From NCBI GenBank assembly GCA_035772405.1, contig JAYKKM010000501.1, forward strand, positions 1,388,501-1,452,500: a stretch of 64,000 nucleotides of DNA, read 5' to 3'. Both the position numbers and the translations under genes were made by a program. This DNA is from Chrysogorgia sp. JL179-B06 (taxonomy: Eukaryota > Cnidaria > Anthozoa > Scleralcyonacea > Chrysogorgiidae). The notes under the pieces were generated by a model. It was given only the letters and a program-made list of their open reading frames with translations. It was not told the DNA's origin and did no database searches. Numbering within the stretch: the stretch's first letter is position 1; every line of letters begins with the position of its first letter. Shown piece by piece: positions 44,738 through 54,384 of the stretch.

Positions 44738-46810
44738 TTATTGTACTTTTGCTTCCTGTCCTCGTTTTTTTTTCGCTTCCCTATGACGATTAACCACCCT
44801 TTGTTTCTTCAAAATTGGCAGCTTGCCTTGGACAGTGCGGTTGAAAAGCAGTTCTGCTGGTGACACACCCGTGGTACTGTGTGGCGTGGTACGATATTGC
44901 AACAAGAATCTTTGCAACTCTTGTCGCCAGGGACGGCCTTCAATCTTGGCAGTCTTTAGGGCTTTGCCAAGAGGCTGCATGAAACGTTCTACAGGTGCAT
45001 TGCCCTGTGGCCACTTTGGGGTGGAAAATTCGGCCGTAATTCCCAAGGTTTGTAAATATCGATAATATTCTTCCCCATTAAATCGTGGACCATTATCAGA
45101 TCTGATGGTGGTTGGGATACCATGCAGCACAAATATTTTGTCTAATTTGGGAATCACCACAGAAGCTTTGGTGGACCCAACTATTTCGACTTCTGGGAAT
45201 CTTGAATAACGATCAAGTACAACTAATAAGTACTCAACGGTTGGAAGTGGTCCGTAAAAATCAATGTTTAATGTTTCCCATTGACGCTCTGGCAACTGAG
45301 TCATTGCAAGTGGTTCAGCGCGGTTGGGACGTCCTACAGCCTGGCAGGTTACACATTGTTCAAGCGTGTTCTTGACTATGTTGTCTAGCTGAGGAAACCA
45401 TATTTTTTCTCGAACTAGTGCTTTTGTTTTTTGCAGCCCAAGGTGAGCTTCGTGTGCGATATCTACTGCTCTCTGCTGGAGGCTTTTGGGTATTACTATT
45501 CGAGTTCCCCGTAGAATTAGTCCTTGAGAAGTAACCGAAAGTTCGTCTTTGACTGTCTTATATTCTTTTACTACATGGGAATCCCATTTGTTGAGCTTGA
45601 TTGCAGCCCGGAGTCCCTTTAGCGTATCATCGGAGTTTGTTGCCTTCTGTATCTCTTCCAATGTCATGGCCCTAGGAATACTGGAATTCACAACAAAGTT
45701 CATATACTCTTCAGTCATTTTCTCTTGTTTACTGGTACTTCTCGCTGTGGGGTGTCTAGATAAATAGTCGGCGGGATTTTCTGCTCCAGATTTATAAACA
45801 ATGTGAAAGTGATAAGGCTGTAATCTTAAAATCCAGCGTTCAATGCGTGCTGATGCTTTCGCAGTTCGTTGGCCATAAATAACTTCCAATGGTTTGTGGT
45901 CAGTGACCAAGGTAAAATCACTACCGTACAGAAATAGATGAAAATGTTCCACGGACCAAACAATCGCAAGGGCCTCCTTCTCGGTTTGGGAATAGCGCTT
46001 TTCTGGCTCAGTTAGAGCTCGGCTTGCATAAGCGATTATTTTCTGAGCATCTGTGCCAGGTGTCTTTTGTGATAAAATAGCCGAAATCCCCACAGGACTC
46101 GCATCAACCACTACATAGGTATCCTTGTCCTTATCAAAATAGGCCATACATGGGGAAGAGGCTAATGCAGTCGTAAGTTTTTTAAAACTGTCCTCGTGAT
46201 TTGCATTCCATTCAAATTTTGTGTTCTTTTTGGTCAACTCGCGTAGTGGTGCTGTTAATGTGGCAAAGTCTAGGATATACTGGCTGCTGTAATTAGCCAT
46301 GCCAAGTAAACTTCTCACGTCACTAACAGTTGAGGGCTTGGGTGCATGAAGAAGGTCACTAACTCGCTTCGGGTCAGGTTTCGTACCGTCCTTCGAGAAA
46401 ATTTGCCCAAAGAATTCTAATGTGTTGCTGAGGAAAACCCATTTGTCGCGATTGAGTTTCAACCCTTTCTTTGACAATCGACGTAGGCATTTGTCCAGAT
46501 TGTCATCGTGTTCAGCACGAGTAGTCCCAAAGACAATGATATCATCGGCAATGTTCTTTACGCCGTGTAAGCCTTGTAACTCTCGCTGCAACACATGCTG
46601 AAATATTTCGGTAGACGCATTGGTCCCATAGTTTAGGCGCTTGTACCTAAACAGTCCAATATGTGTGCTAAAAGTAGTGACATATCTACTCTGTTCGTGG
46701 GAAAGATCGAGTTTCGTAAAGTATTTGGCTCCATTCAGCTCGCAACTGACGTCATTCACAGTTGGTATCGGGTGTCTAACTCGCTGAATTGCCTCGTTCG
46801 CCTGGCGCAT
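44738..46810 (-). CDS. Ty3/gypsy Pol: reverse transcriptase, RNaseH, integrase
   Basis: 690 aa. RT: NGAKYFTKLDLS, with fewer residues than usual before RYVTTFSTHIGLFRYKRL, then NIADDIIVFG (xxDD active site). RNaseH: TYVVVDASPVGISAILSQ, then YSQTEKEALAIVWSVEHFH, VTDHKPLEVI. Integrase zinc segment: H near AHEAHLGLQKTK, then EQCVTCQ. DDE core: LNIDFYGPLP, IRSDNGPRFN, GNAPVERFMQPL. The C-terminus is Lys/Arg-rich. The element is like K02A2.6-type gypsy sequences (family recall). The first RT block is in another frame, so a frameshift near 46880 cuts Pol, and the short LDLS gap may disable RT. Confidence 0.9.
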   Translation of the reverse strand: MRQANEAIQRVRHPIPTVNDVSCELNGAKYFTKLDLSHEQSRYVTTFSTHIGLFRYKRLNYGTNASTEIFQHVLQRELQGLHGVKNIADDIIVFGTTRAEHDDNLDKCLRRLSKKGLKLNRDKWVFLSNTLEFFGQIFSKDGTKPDPKRVSDLLHAPKPSTVSDVRSLLGMANYSSQYILDFATLTAPLRELTKKNTKFEWNANHEDSFKKLTTALASSPCMAYFDKDKDTYVVVDASPVGISAILSQKTPGTDAQKIIAYASRALTEPEKRYSQTEKEALAIVWSVEHFHLFLYGSDFTLVTDHKPLEVIYGQRTAKASARIERWILRLQPYHFHIVYKSGAENPADYLSRHPTARSTSKQEKMTEEYMNFVVNSSIPRAMTLEEIQKATNSDDTLKGLRAAIKLNKWDSHVVKEYKTVKDELSVTSQGLILRGTRIVIPKSLQQRAVDIAHEAHLGLQKTKALVREKIWFPQLDNIVKNTLEQCVTCQAVGRPNRAEPLAMTQLPERQWETLNIDFYGPLPTVEYLLVVLDRYSRFPEVEIVGSTKASVVIPKLDKIFVLHGIPTTIRSDNGPRFNGEEYYRYLQTLGITAEFSTPKWPQGNAPVERFMQPLGKALKTAKIEGRPWRQELQRFLLQYRTTPHSTTGVSPAELLFNRTVQGKLPILKKQRVVNRHREAKKKRGQEAKVQ

Positions 46811-46886
46811 GTCAACACATATTCGTATACTGTTGTCCTTTTTCGGGACTGCTACAATTGGGGAGACCCAAGGCGTCGCTTGGTCT

Positions 46887-47822
46887 TCACGAACCTTGTT
46901 TCTCCAACTCTTCTAAAGCGGTTTTAACTTTGTCCCGAATATGGTATGGAATTCTACGCTGGGGCTGTACTTTCGGTGTTTTGCTTTTGTCAATGTCTAA
47001 CTTTACGCTATCGCCCTTTAACTTTCCGAGACCATTGAATACATTCGCACGCTTCGAGAGAATGTTATCTAATGCCGTATCATTCGTTGATATTTTATTC
47101 AAATGAAGGGTAATTAGTGCCAGATCTTGTGCTGTTGACAGCGATAACAAATTACCCGAGTTTTGACCTTTCACAACATAGAAGGTCGCCACTGAGACTC
47201 TCTTACGTGTCTCGACTATAGCTTCAAACTTTCCCACAAATTCGACTGGTGTCGCTTGATTGTACGCAAATGCTTTTGTCCTTGTCGATTTCAGGGTAAT
47301 TCCGTTCAATTTCGAGTAAGTCTGTTCATCAATGACATTAATACTTGCACCAGTATCAACCGTTGTGTAAAACGACGCTCCACCGACTGTCACGCGAACT
47401 TTCGCATTGTTTTTCTTTTCGGTCTGTACTTCATATAAGTATGTCTCATCAGAATCAGAACTTGAACTCTGGCATTCATCCCTTTGAAGAGGTTTTACTG
47501 ACGTGTTATACGTGCGATTTGTCTTGCGAGGTGTATAAGCGGGTAGTTTTGCTGAACTTCGACAAACGTTGGCGAAATGATTTGCTTTCCCGCAATTGTT
47601 GCATGTTTTTCCTGTGGCCGGGCAACGACTTTCATGAGGAAATGCGCGTCCACAATTACGACATGTTTGCGCTGTAGGTTGCTCAGGTTTCGTGAAAAGT
47701 TTATTGGTTTCTTCGTTACAATGGACTTCCTTTGATTCGATGTCTTTCGCCTGATATGTACTTCGTTCGTCACGTCTACCGTCCAATAACATAGCTTTAA
47801 GATCAAAGTTGGGATCCCGCAA
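46887..47822 (-). CDS. Ty3/gypsy Gag nucleocapsid, protease and RT start
   Basis: 311 aa. Two zinc knuckles near residues 54-88: a CRNCGRAFPHESRC form and CNNCGKANHFANVC (CCHC). The protease active site VDTGASINVID lies near residue 157. At the C-terminus VQPQRRIPYHIRDKVKTALE is the region just before RT. It ends at a stop at 46887, where the frame should pass into the 46810 ORF. The upstream end is also set by a frameshift (about 47880-47910) from the Gag capsid ORF. Confidence 0.9.
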   Translation of the reverse strand: MRDPNFDLKAMLLDGRRDERSTYQAKDIESKEVHCNEETNKLFTKPEQPTAQTCRNCGRAFPHESRCPATGKTCNNCGKANHFANVCRSSAKLPAYTPRKTNRTYNTSVKPLQRDECQSSSSDSDETYLYEVQTEKKNNAKVRVTVGGASFYTTVDTGASINVIDEQTYSKLNGITLKSTRTKAFAYNQATPVEFVGKFEAIVETRKRVSVATFYVVKGQNSGNLLSLSTAQDLALITLHLNKISTNDTALDNILSKRANVFNGLGKLKGDSVKLDIDKSKTPKVQPQRRIPYHIRDKVKTALEELEKQGS

Positions 47823-47877
47823 TGCCCGTTTACGGATTTTCGACGAAGTTCCCCCAATGATTATTTGTTGTTCGATT

Positions 47878-48318
47878 TCAAAGTCGGCATTGTCGAATTC
47901 GCATGACAGCTAGAGTTCTCAGTCTCGTGTGAAAATTGTCCAAAGTCTCATTTGGTGCTTGACCTGACTGGCGAAATCGATAAACTTCGTAGTGTCGGTT
48001 CTTTTGAGGGTCAAAGTACTCCTTCAACTTTTGCTTCGCGGTGTCATATGCATCGTCAGCGCCAGTATTTGGGAGTTGTCGGAAAATTTCTTGTACGCTA
48101 GAACCAGCTTGATAAAGTAGAAGAGTCCTTTTTCGTGTCGCATTTGTGATCCCCGTGGCTAGTATAAATATTTCGAAGTCCGATTGCCATTTATCCCAAC
48201 GTGTAGCGAGGCTTGTGCCCACTTGTGCTTCGGGTCTAAATTCAGGCATAGGCTGAATAGATACTGGGATTGGTGGACTTGCTTGTACAACATTTGGCCC
48301 TGGAGCTGGTTCCTCCAT
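47878..48318 (-). CDS. Ty3/gypsy Gag capsid region
   Basis: 146 aa from ATG 48318, which lies 25 bp inside the 5' LTR border. Pro-rich start, then RWDKWQSDFEIFILATGI, YDTAKQKLKEYFDPQKN and YRFRQSGQAPNETLDNFHTR, the retrotransposon Gag helix blocks. Frameshifted after LRTLAV. Confidence 0.85.
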   Translation of the reverse strand: MEEPAPGPNVVQASPPIPVSIQPMPEFRPEAQVGTSLATRWDKWQSDFEIFILATGITNATRKRTLLLYQAGSSVQEIFRQLPNTGADDAYDTAKQKLKEYFDPQKNRHYEVYRFRQSGQAPNETLDNFHTRLRTLAVMRIRQCRL

Positions 48319-48343
48319 AACTACACTTTATCCTCGTCGCCAA

Positions 48344-48513
48344 TGTAATGTTCTTTATGTTAACTTTTGTATCTTATTTACAGAAACTGTCAATCTCAAT
48401 CTAAGTCCTTCTCCTCTTCCTTACTCTCTAGTGTGTCCTTCTCACGTGCTCTCTAGTTCCTTATATGGAGTCTAGTATTCATTATGTTACTTACATAAAG
48501 TATCATCATTATA
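48344..48513 (-). repeat. LTR (5' LTR in element orientation)
   Basis: 170 bp, identical to 44103-44272; internal sequence starts with TTGGCGACGAGGAT on the minus strand. Confidence 0.95.
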
Positions 48514-48712
48514 TTCACTTTGGCCAATGTCATCCGCAAATTTCACCGATAACCTCCTGCTAGGGATAAACAAAGCCCTAGCAATTTTCGCAAGGCCATC
48601 TGCCAGGACGTTACTACGCCGCACATTCATTGAGTTTCTTGTCACATCCGTCTCATTCATCAGATTGGCTATATGTTCCTGCAGGATTTCCTTAATGTCT
48701 TCGCGTGTAGAG
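48514..48712 (-). CDS. HECT-domain gene, N-lobe exon, upstream half
   Basis: TTTATTAG acceptor at 48713-48720. Reads STREDIKEILQEHIANLMNE, NVLADGLAKIARALF and RRLSVKFADDIGQSE, then hits the LTR element in the middle of the codon series leading to GAVDLGGPTREF. RLxVKFADDxGxSEGAVDLGGP is the HECT N-lobe entry of G2E3-like proteins. The TTCAC duplication at the junction keeps the frame. Confidence 0.85.
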
Positions 48713-48923
48713 CTAATAAATATAAAGATAGTCTTTAGGAAGGTGGGTGGACACAGTGCCAAATCACACGAAAATTATTCAACGGAACCTATTATTATTG
48801 CTATATTTTTGCCCAGTCTGCAAACCAGTGTTCTTGTTTGAAGTACGTACAGTACAGGTACGTAATTATCTAAACCACAGCAGAGAATTCTTGCATCAGT
48901 AATAACCCGACCTTTTATCTTAC

Positions 48924-49028
48924 CTGGCACTTAATTGAATTACTTCTTGTAAAATTCGATCATCTTCATCATTCAATACAGCAGGGTCAAAATCGAAGTC
49001 ATCGTCATCCAAAAGGCTGACATACGAA
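48924..49028 (-). CDS. HECT gene, acidic exon
   Basis: CTTTTAG acceptor and CCAG|GTAAGA donor. Reads SYVSLLDDDDFDFDPAVLND, then DRILQEVIQLSA. Acidic plus amphipathic; resembles the linker before HECT in relatives. Confidence 0.65.
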
Positions 49029-49455
49029 CTAAAAGAAACAATTTTCTCTGGGTAGTATAGTTCAACTGTAGGTTAGGTATATAGTATATTGTACTGGTCA
49101 TTATAGTGGTCTATACACTAGCTACAGTGGCGCCCTAGTTTACGTGTAAAGTGGGTGTATTACACGCAAATACTACACGCAATTTCTGTGTAGAACATGG
49201 GAAAACGACAGCCTAGACACTAGGCCTTCTATTTTTATTACGGAACACGGAAATCGGAGCTTATTTATACTACGGGAGCCTGGTGCGTGTAGTACACAGA
49301 GAAACTACACGCAACCGTTCGCTAGACTCCGTTCACAAGATTCCGAAGCGAAACAAAGTTTTACTCACTCCAAAGCGGTGAGCAAAGCTTTTTTATCAAA
49401 TTGTGCCGTACAGACGAGCAAATAAAACTTGTCAAGAAAAAACTTGCCATTTTTG

Positions 49456-49596
49456 GGCCCTTTCTCGATATATGAGCAACCGAAATTTAAAATTATTATA
49501 ACATCAACCCAAGTCAGTTTTAGGGTTAGGATTTGGGTTAGGATTAGGATTAGCGATTATTTAAATTTCGGTTTGTTCATATATCGAGAAAGCGCC
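49456..49596. mobile_element. 141-bp nested MITE with 8-bp target duplication
   Basis: Inverted ends GGCCCTTTCTCGATATATGA and, on the other side, the complement of GGCGCTTTCTCGATATATGA. CATTTTTG flanks both sides (49448-49455 and 49597-49604). Inside are GGGTTAGGATT-type telomere-like motifs. Confidence 0.85.
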
Positions 49597-49649
49597 CATT
49601 TTTGAGATCCAAGATTATAATACACGGATGCTACGAACACAATCGCCGT

Positions 49650-49860
49650 GTATTATACGGAGATTAAAGAGACTACACGTAATGTCTGTGTATTACACGT
49701 ACATTAAAGAGACTACACGTAATGTCTGTGTATTACACGTACATTAAAGAGACTACACGTCATTTCCGTGTACTACACGAAGATTAATAATCTCTATTCT
49801 CTGTGTACTACATGGAGATTAATAATTTCCGTGTATGCATGGATTATTCTTCCGTGCAGT
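49650..49860 (+). repeat. Minisatellite in the 800-bp element, about 39-bp unit
   Basis: Three near-identical units containing GAGACTACACGTAATGTCTG and TGTATTACACGTACATTAAA, then degenerate ones. Confidence 0.9.
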
Positions 49861-50338
49861 ACACATGGAGTCGTTAGTCCCACACTACACGCACACGTTG
49901 TTAATAAACTTCTGGGCGCCACTGTATTATTAATAATAATGGTCTCAGTTATTAGAATACAACAAACGTGTATCTTTGATGAATTTCGTAGTCTTTTGGG
50001 ACTAATAGTGGTTTCTAATGGCAGTATATTTCGAGTAGCTTATACAAAGATTGTCTATTGTTCTGTGACGTATTACATTGGATAATTAGTTTGTGCGTGA
50101 GTGCACGTGCGCTTTTACAAAAACAAGTGGTATGCCAAGAACATGGCAATTAAACCTTTCATTTGACGTCCTTATTAACAACAATCTTTACAGTGGATCT
50201 GAACATGAACAGACCAAGGTAAACAGTAAGCTTACAAACACATTACAGACACACACAATGTAAATCTTCACTGAGGTTTCAAATTTTCTAGACACAACGG
50301 CTATAATTGGTACTTAATGAATATTACATAACACATAC

Positions 50339-50490
50339 CGATAAGCTGGAGTACTTGACAAAGCAGTTGACTCGGGGGCTATAGCAGAACTGTGCCTTGA
50401 ACTATTTGTACTGAATGCAATATTCTGCTCAGGATCACCATTTTCGGGTGATGAACGTGCAGGTGCATGCACTTCAACCACATCATCCAT
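50339..50490 (-). CDS. HECT gene, low-complexity exon
   Basis: TTTTTTAAG acceptor at about 50491, TATCG|GTATGT donor. Reads MDDVVEVHAPARSSPENGDP, then Ser/Thr/Ala-rich sequence to PAYR. No domain; in line with the exons on either side. Confidence 0.6.
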
Positions 50491-51124
50491 CTTAAAAAAG
50501 AATTGCACAACAATAACAGAGTTCACAGCAGATAAACTGAAAGTGACATCTATGTATTAACTACATGGAAAGGAACATCCCACGTGTACAGATGTGAAGT
50601 TAATTTTTAATACTTTCATGAATAACAATATTTTTAGTACTTTCATAATAACTCAGCTGTTTGTTCAAATTAATTGTTGAATAGGTCACTAACGTAATTG
50701 GCTTACGCTGTGTTAGTGCTCCTAAGCTGTTGGTACTAAGACCTACACAACTTAGATGTCCTACTATCAGCTAGAGTTAATAAATAAATAAACAATTTTT
50801 TAATTTTTTAATGGTGTACAGTACTTTAATGTCTGAATAAATTATGACGTATGCAAATAATCAATTAGAATTATTTGCATAGGTTATCATCATATTAATT
50901 TGATTTTGGTATTAAATTATGTCACATATATTTTCAGTGTTGAATTAAATTACATCATCTATGTCATGTGACTCATGCACAGCCTTTATAGGCAGCAACA
51001 TCACTTGAGAAGTACATTTGTCAAAAATTTTGTCTGACAAACTGTTCCTACACCAATATGGCAAAGTGTACTCATTAAAATAATTGTTTCATCTCAAAAA
51101 CTTACAGTATATGCAAAAGATTAC

Positions 51125-51284
51125 CTCACTTTCACTTGAACCAGCATCATCATCATCAGGTATTCGAACCAAACTTCTTATATATATTGCACCCTGTTTG
51201 GCAATGGAGCTAACCTCTGATCCATTCCATCGGAATGTTGTGGAGACCTTCGGTACAGCCAATTTTTTTGAACCAGGAACAATA
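51125..51284 (-). CDS. HECT gene, exon with GxxYIR motif
   Basis: ACCACAG acceptor and GAG|GTAATC donor. Reads IVPGSKKLAVPKVSTTFRWN, then SSIAKQGAIYIRSLV and a DDDD tail. The GQG/AxIYIRxL block follows the N-terminal domain in G2E3-like HECT proteins of fish and cnidarians (family recall). Confidence 0.65.
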
Positions 51285-51299
51285 CTGTGGTAAAAGCAA

Positions 51300-52200
51300 C
51301 ATGCATTTGTTTTTAATTAAAAACAGAAACACTTCATTCAGTACTTTAGGATAAATTTTTAAAAGAGTTTTTGTCTCTGAAATTTGGGGGGGGAGAAATT
51401 CAAGAAAGTACACAAAACAGGACAGAATCACACTGTAGTATTGTGACATGAATATCACAATGCCAATATGTTAACAGATAAACATGGTTTATTATCCCAC
51501 TGGTATAGGCTGTAATCAACCTTGGTATGAAGAGATATAGGGAGTCTGGGGGTCCGGGCCCCCCTTAAGTCACAAATTTCATTTAGGACAATAACTGTGC
51601 ATGTGGGTAGGTCGTTTTTAAAAGTTGTTAGGACGTAATTGTCACCCTACAACAAATGGATGTGTTGATATACGTACTTGGTATTTTCCCAAAGCATTCG
51701 TGTCGATTTGTCTTTTGGAAACGCTGCAAAACTCACCAATTGGCTCTATTCTCCCAAACTTTTACAGGATTACAATTACACACGTCCCATCACACACACA
51801 ACACCTTGTTTGCAGGGGGTCCCTTACTAAATGTTTCCTTCCATGTAATTTTTCTTTCCATGTGTAAATGGCAACAAAATTAAAAGATTTTTCAGGAAAA
51901 TATTCAGTACGGACATATATTTACACCCACTGTTTAATTTTACATTAGTTTGTTTCATGTTCGAAACATAAATGTGCAGTTGATACATATTGTAAATCAT
52001 GTGTTATTTCTCATATTTTTTCAGCCTTGCCCAGCAACCTAGTTGGAATTGGGAAATTTCAAAGGGTGGGAAATTTGCTACAAACTTCAGAAAAAATACA
52101 AATCCCTGGGGCAGTGCCAGGGAGGGGGTCACAGGTCTTGAACTTAAGAGTATTTTGCCCCTCTCGCTGACCATGAAAGGGCCATTCATTTAATACACTG
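51300..52200. other. Intronic or unassigned sequence
   Basis: No coding similarity. A GGGGGTCCGGGCCCCCC hairpin lies at about 51548-51564. Confidence 0.45.
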
Positions 52201-52320
52201 TACACACACAAATCATCTGTTGGTGGCGGAGTAATAATCTAATATGCAGGAGTCACTCCAACGGTGTGGGGAGTTTTGGGGTGCTTTATCCTCTGTGGCA
52301 CACTGTTTGATGACGTTTAC

Positions 52321-52605
52321 CTCATATAAATATAGGGAAAGATCCCACCATTCATCTTGAACACTGACCGAAACACACTCGAAATTTCCTCTTTCACTTG
52401 AGCCTCCGACCACGTCGTATAAAAGGACACTTCCCACTAGCCCTTTCTCTGCAAGGCGCCCTCTGTGATTACCACGAGGGATAGCTTCCATTTCTTCATC
52501 GCTCGGGGGAAGACAAACAATGTCCTTGGTAACTTGCCGGCTTCTGCCACTGTAGCACGTTGTTGTTTTTTGCCGGCGGTAAACTCCTTGACCGACTTGC
52601 TCCAC
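52321..52605 (-). pseudogene. HECT gene, N-terminal domain exon (frameshifted)
   Basis: In three overlapping minus frames the segments EFTAGKKQQRATVAEAG, IVCLPPSDEEMEAIPRGNH with RGRLAEKGLVGSVL, and WSEAQVKEEISSVFRSVFK follow in order to an ATATGAG|GTAAAC donor at 52320. This is the pattern of the domain at the start of G2E3-like HECT proteins (CLxxxxxxxxPxxxxxxxLxxxGLGxxxxxF). Two frameshifts break it in this copy. Confidence 0.55.
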
Positions 52606-52621
52606 CAAATATGGAGGGCAT

Positions 52622-52925
52622 AAAATAAAGATTCATAAATATTCATAAAGACAAAGTTCAATATCTTTATCGCGATAGCAATCTCGTTCCTAGTGGGAAC
52701 GAGATTGTGGCTAGAGCAAGTCATATCATATGAAAATATAAATGAATAACAATATTAAACTCACCTCATAATTTACGGTTGAGCTTGAAGTCGACGTGCT
52801 AGTCGGCACGTTGGATGACCGGCTTGATGTTTCTGTCAATACGGATCTAATTGCCCCTTGAACAGCTCGGGATATCGACTCTTCCAAACCACTCGCCATA
52901 TTGTATCAGCCAAAAGGTCACAGAA
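52622..52925 (-). repeat. Right arm of the long inverted repeat
   Basis: 304 bp, inverted near-identical copy of 35464-35806. Similarity stops abruptly on both sides of both arms. Contains the shared first exon. Confidence 0.9.
52765..52899 (-). CDS. Shared first exon, HECT side
   Basis: 45 codons from ATG 52899, ending at a GAG|GTGAGT donor. Two or three substitutions against 35514-35648. Next exons in the same orientation are the HECT N-terminal domain at 52605 and those down to 39200. Confidence 0.75.
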
Positions 52926-53353
52926 CTGTGCCATTCCAAATCTGGTTTCAGAATTGAAAACGGTAAAATTTTGATTGAGATTACGTTCAAAATAATATAC
53001 GACGAAGCGGTCGACAAATCGCTAAGTACATAAACAGTTTTTACGAATTGTACTCTCGTTCTCGTAAACAACGTATGTTATGTATTTAGACTCGGTAATT
53101 CCAAATCTGTTTTCAGAATTTAAATTGGTTAAATATTGGCCGAGATAACGTTAAAAAACTTCTACGACGAAACGATCTAAAACACGGCGTGCGAGGTCTG
53201 GTGACCAGTGATGGGAAATCCCACAGCCACCCCATTGGGGCTTCCTAGAGTTTCATCCAAAGAACAGGCGAGCGAGGGGTTATTGCGGACACGTATTTCT
53301 AGTTTTGTTTGAATTTATTTACCTGCAGATTTTTTAATTAGGCAGAGTATTGC
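52926..53353. other. No gene recognised between the two HECT loci
   Basis: A direct duplication: ATTCCAAATCTGGTTTCAGA at about 52933 and a near copy at about 53099, each followed by GAGAT(T/A)ACGTT and ACGACGAA, unit about 165 bp. Confidence 0.55.
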
Positions 53354-53500
53354 AACAAGATGGCAGATGACAGGATAATTGTCAGTTGAAATTAGTGATG
53401 TTACTATACACAAGGGTTGTTTTGGTTGATTGGGTAGCTAACATTTTTAAGGCTGCCAGCCAAATGAAATTATGATTTTTATTGCCATGTCTCCTTAATT
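53354..53500 (+). repeat. Inverted repeat, left arm (around second HECT locus)
   Basis: Contains AAGATGGCAGATGACAGGAT and ACACAAGGGTTGTTTTGGTT, matching 56752-56900 in reverse at about 75-80%. Confidence 0.75.
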
Positions 53501-53670
53501 ATAAACTAAATGTCTCAAGTGGCCATATGAATGCTCACCACAAATTAAACAATTCCCCTCTACCCTCTCCCATACCTATAAATGAACTTACATGATTATT
53601 TAATCTCATCCGGAAAGGTGTCATGCACATAAATTTCTATAATTAATTGCCAAAACCTGTTTCTGTTCAG

Positions 53671-53801
53671 TGTGCAGCGGACTATGGTGGACCAAGAAAA
53701 GAATTCTTTAGACTGGTTCTAAATGCCATTAAAGATAAATATTTTGATAAAGGATTAAAAGAACATCTCTGAGGATTACGAACTTGTTGGTATCATAATG
53801 G
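53671..53801 (+). pseudogene. Second HECT gene, N-lobe exon
   Basis: GTTCAG acceptor, GG|GTAAGT donor at 53802. Reads CAADYGGPRKEFFRLVLNAI, KDKYFDKGLKE and, after a one-base frame change at about 53765, ISEDYELVGIIM. DxGGPRxEFFRL is the HECT N-lobe entry. Upstream exons were not found. Confidence 0.75.
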
Positions 53802-54163
53802 GTAAGTCATACTGTAGGTTAATTTATTTGCAGCCAGATCTGAATTTGCGCTTCATTGAAACTTAGTACTTTTAAAACCCTCCTCCATTACATCTTACAA
53901 TAATATTATATGTATCGTAACATGTTTAATGTAGCACAACAGCATTGTACAAAGCAGTATAATGTTAAACGATGTAATGTGGCATCTTAGGCAACAACAA
54001 ATAGCCAACCTTAAAAAAGTGGGAATTTTTCAGGTTATTTGATTAGTTTTACTTTTATCTTTAATAAATTCAGGCTTTTTTACTCCAATACTTACTCTAA
54101 GTTCAGTTTATTACTCATTGTATAACAAATTATTTCAAAATAACTCATTGTTTTAAAATGTAG

Positions 54164-54336
54164 ATTGTCAAACAAATGCCTGTTATGAAACACATTCCAT
54201 CAAACACCTCACAAAATGACAGTGAAGAGGCTTGTGAATACCTACAAACCTAAATTCAGTGAAGAAGGTGCAAACAATCTCATCCTTGAGAAGTCAGTCT
54301 ACAGTGCATTTTTAAAGTACATCCGAGAAGTTGCAA
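54164..54336 (+). pseudogene. Second HECT gene, middle exon
   Basis: AAAATGTAG acceptor and GCAA|GTAAGA donor. One frame change near 54210, then MTVKRLVNTYKPKFSEEGAN, NLILEKSVYSAFLKYIREVA. FxxxFSEEGxNxxxxExxVxxxFxxYIxE is the segment before the C-lobe in G2E3-like HECT proteins. Confidence 0.75.
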
Positions 54337-54384
54337 GTAAGATTTGGCTGGACATGTATATTATGTTGCTTATTATATGCATGA

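Larger units (their letters stand above)
44103..48513 (-). mobile_element. Ty3/gypsy LTR retrotransposon inserted in a HECT exon
   Basis: 4411 bp with two 170-bp LTRs that appear identical base for base, and a TTCAC target duplication (44098-44102 and 48514-48518). On the minus strand the order is LTR, TTGGCGACGAGGAT just after it (primer-binding-site position), gag, protease, RT, RNaseH, integrase, a GGGGAGTAA purine tract and LTR. The domain order is Ty3/gypsy. The gag and pol frames carry frameshifts although the LTRs match perfectly. Confidence 0.95.
49125..49924. mobile_element. 800-bp non-autonomous DNA element, TA target
   Basis: Ends CAGTGGCGCCC and GGGCGCCACTG, flanked by TA (49123-49124 and 49925-49926). 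CAGT ends with TA resemble Tc1/mariner. The interior is non-coding and full of TACACG-type repeats. It sits in an intron of the HECT gene. Confidence 0.8.

Noticed and set aside
44823..46927. Several plus-strand ORFs
   Set aside because: All lie opposite the Ty3/gypsy Pol frame and show no family of their own.
49650..49790. CRISPR-like array of 39-bp repeats
   Set aside because: Repeats are directly adjacent with no unique spacers, inside a non-autonomous transposon of an intron-bearing genome; it is a minisatellite.
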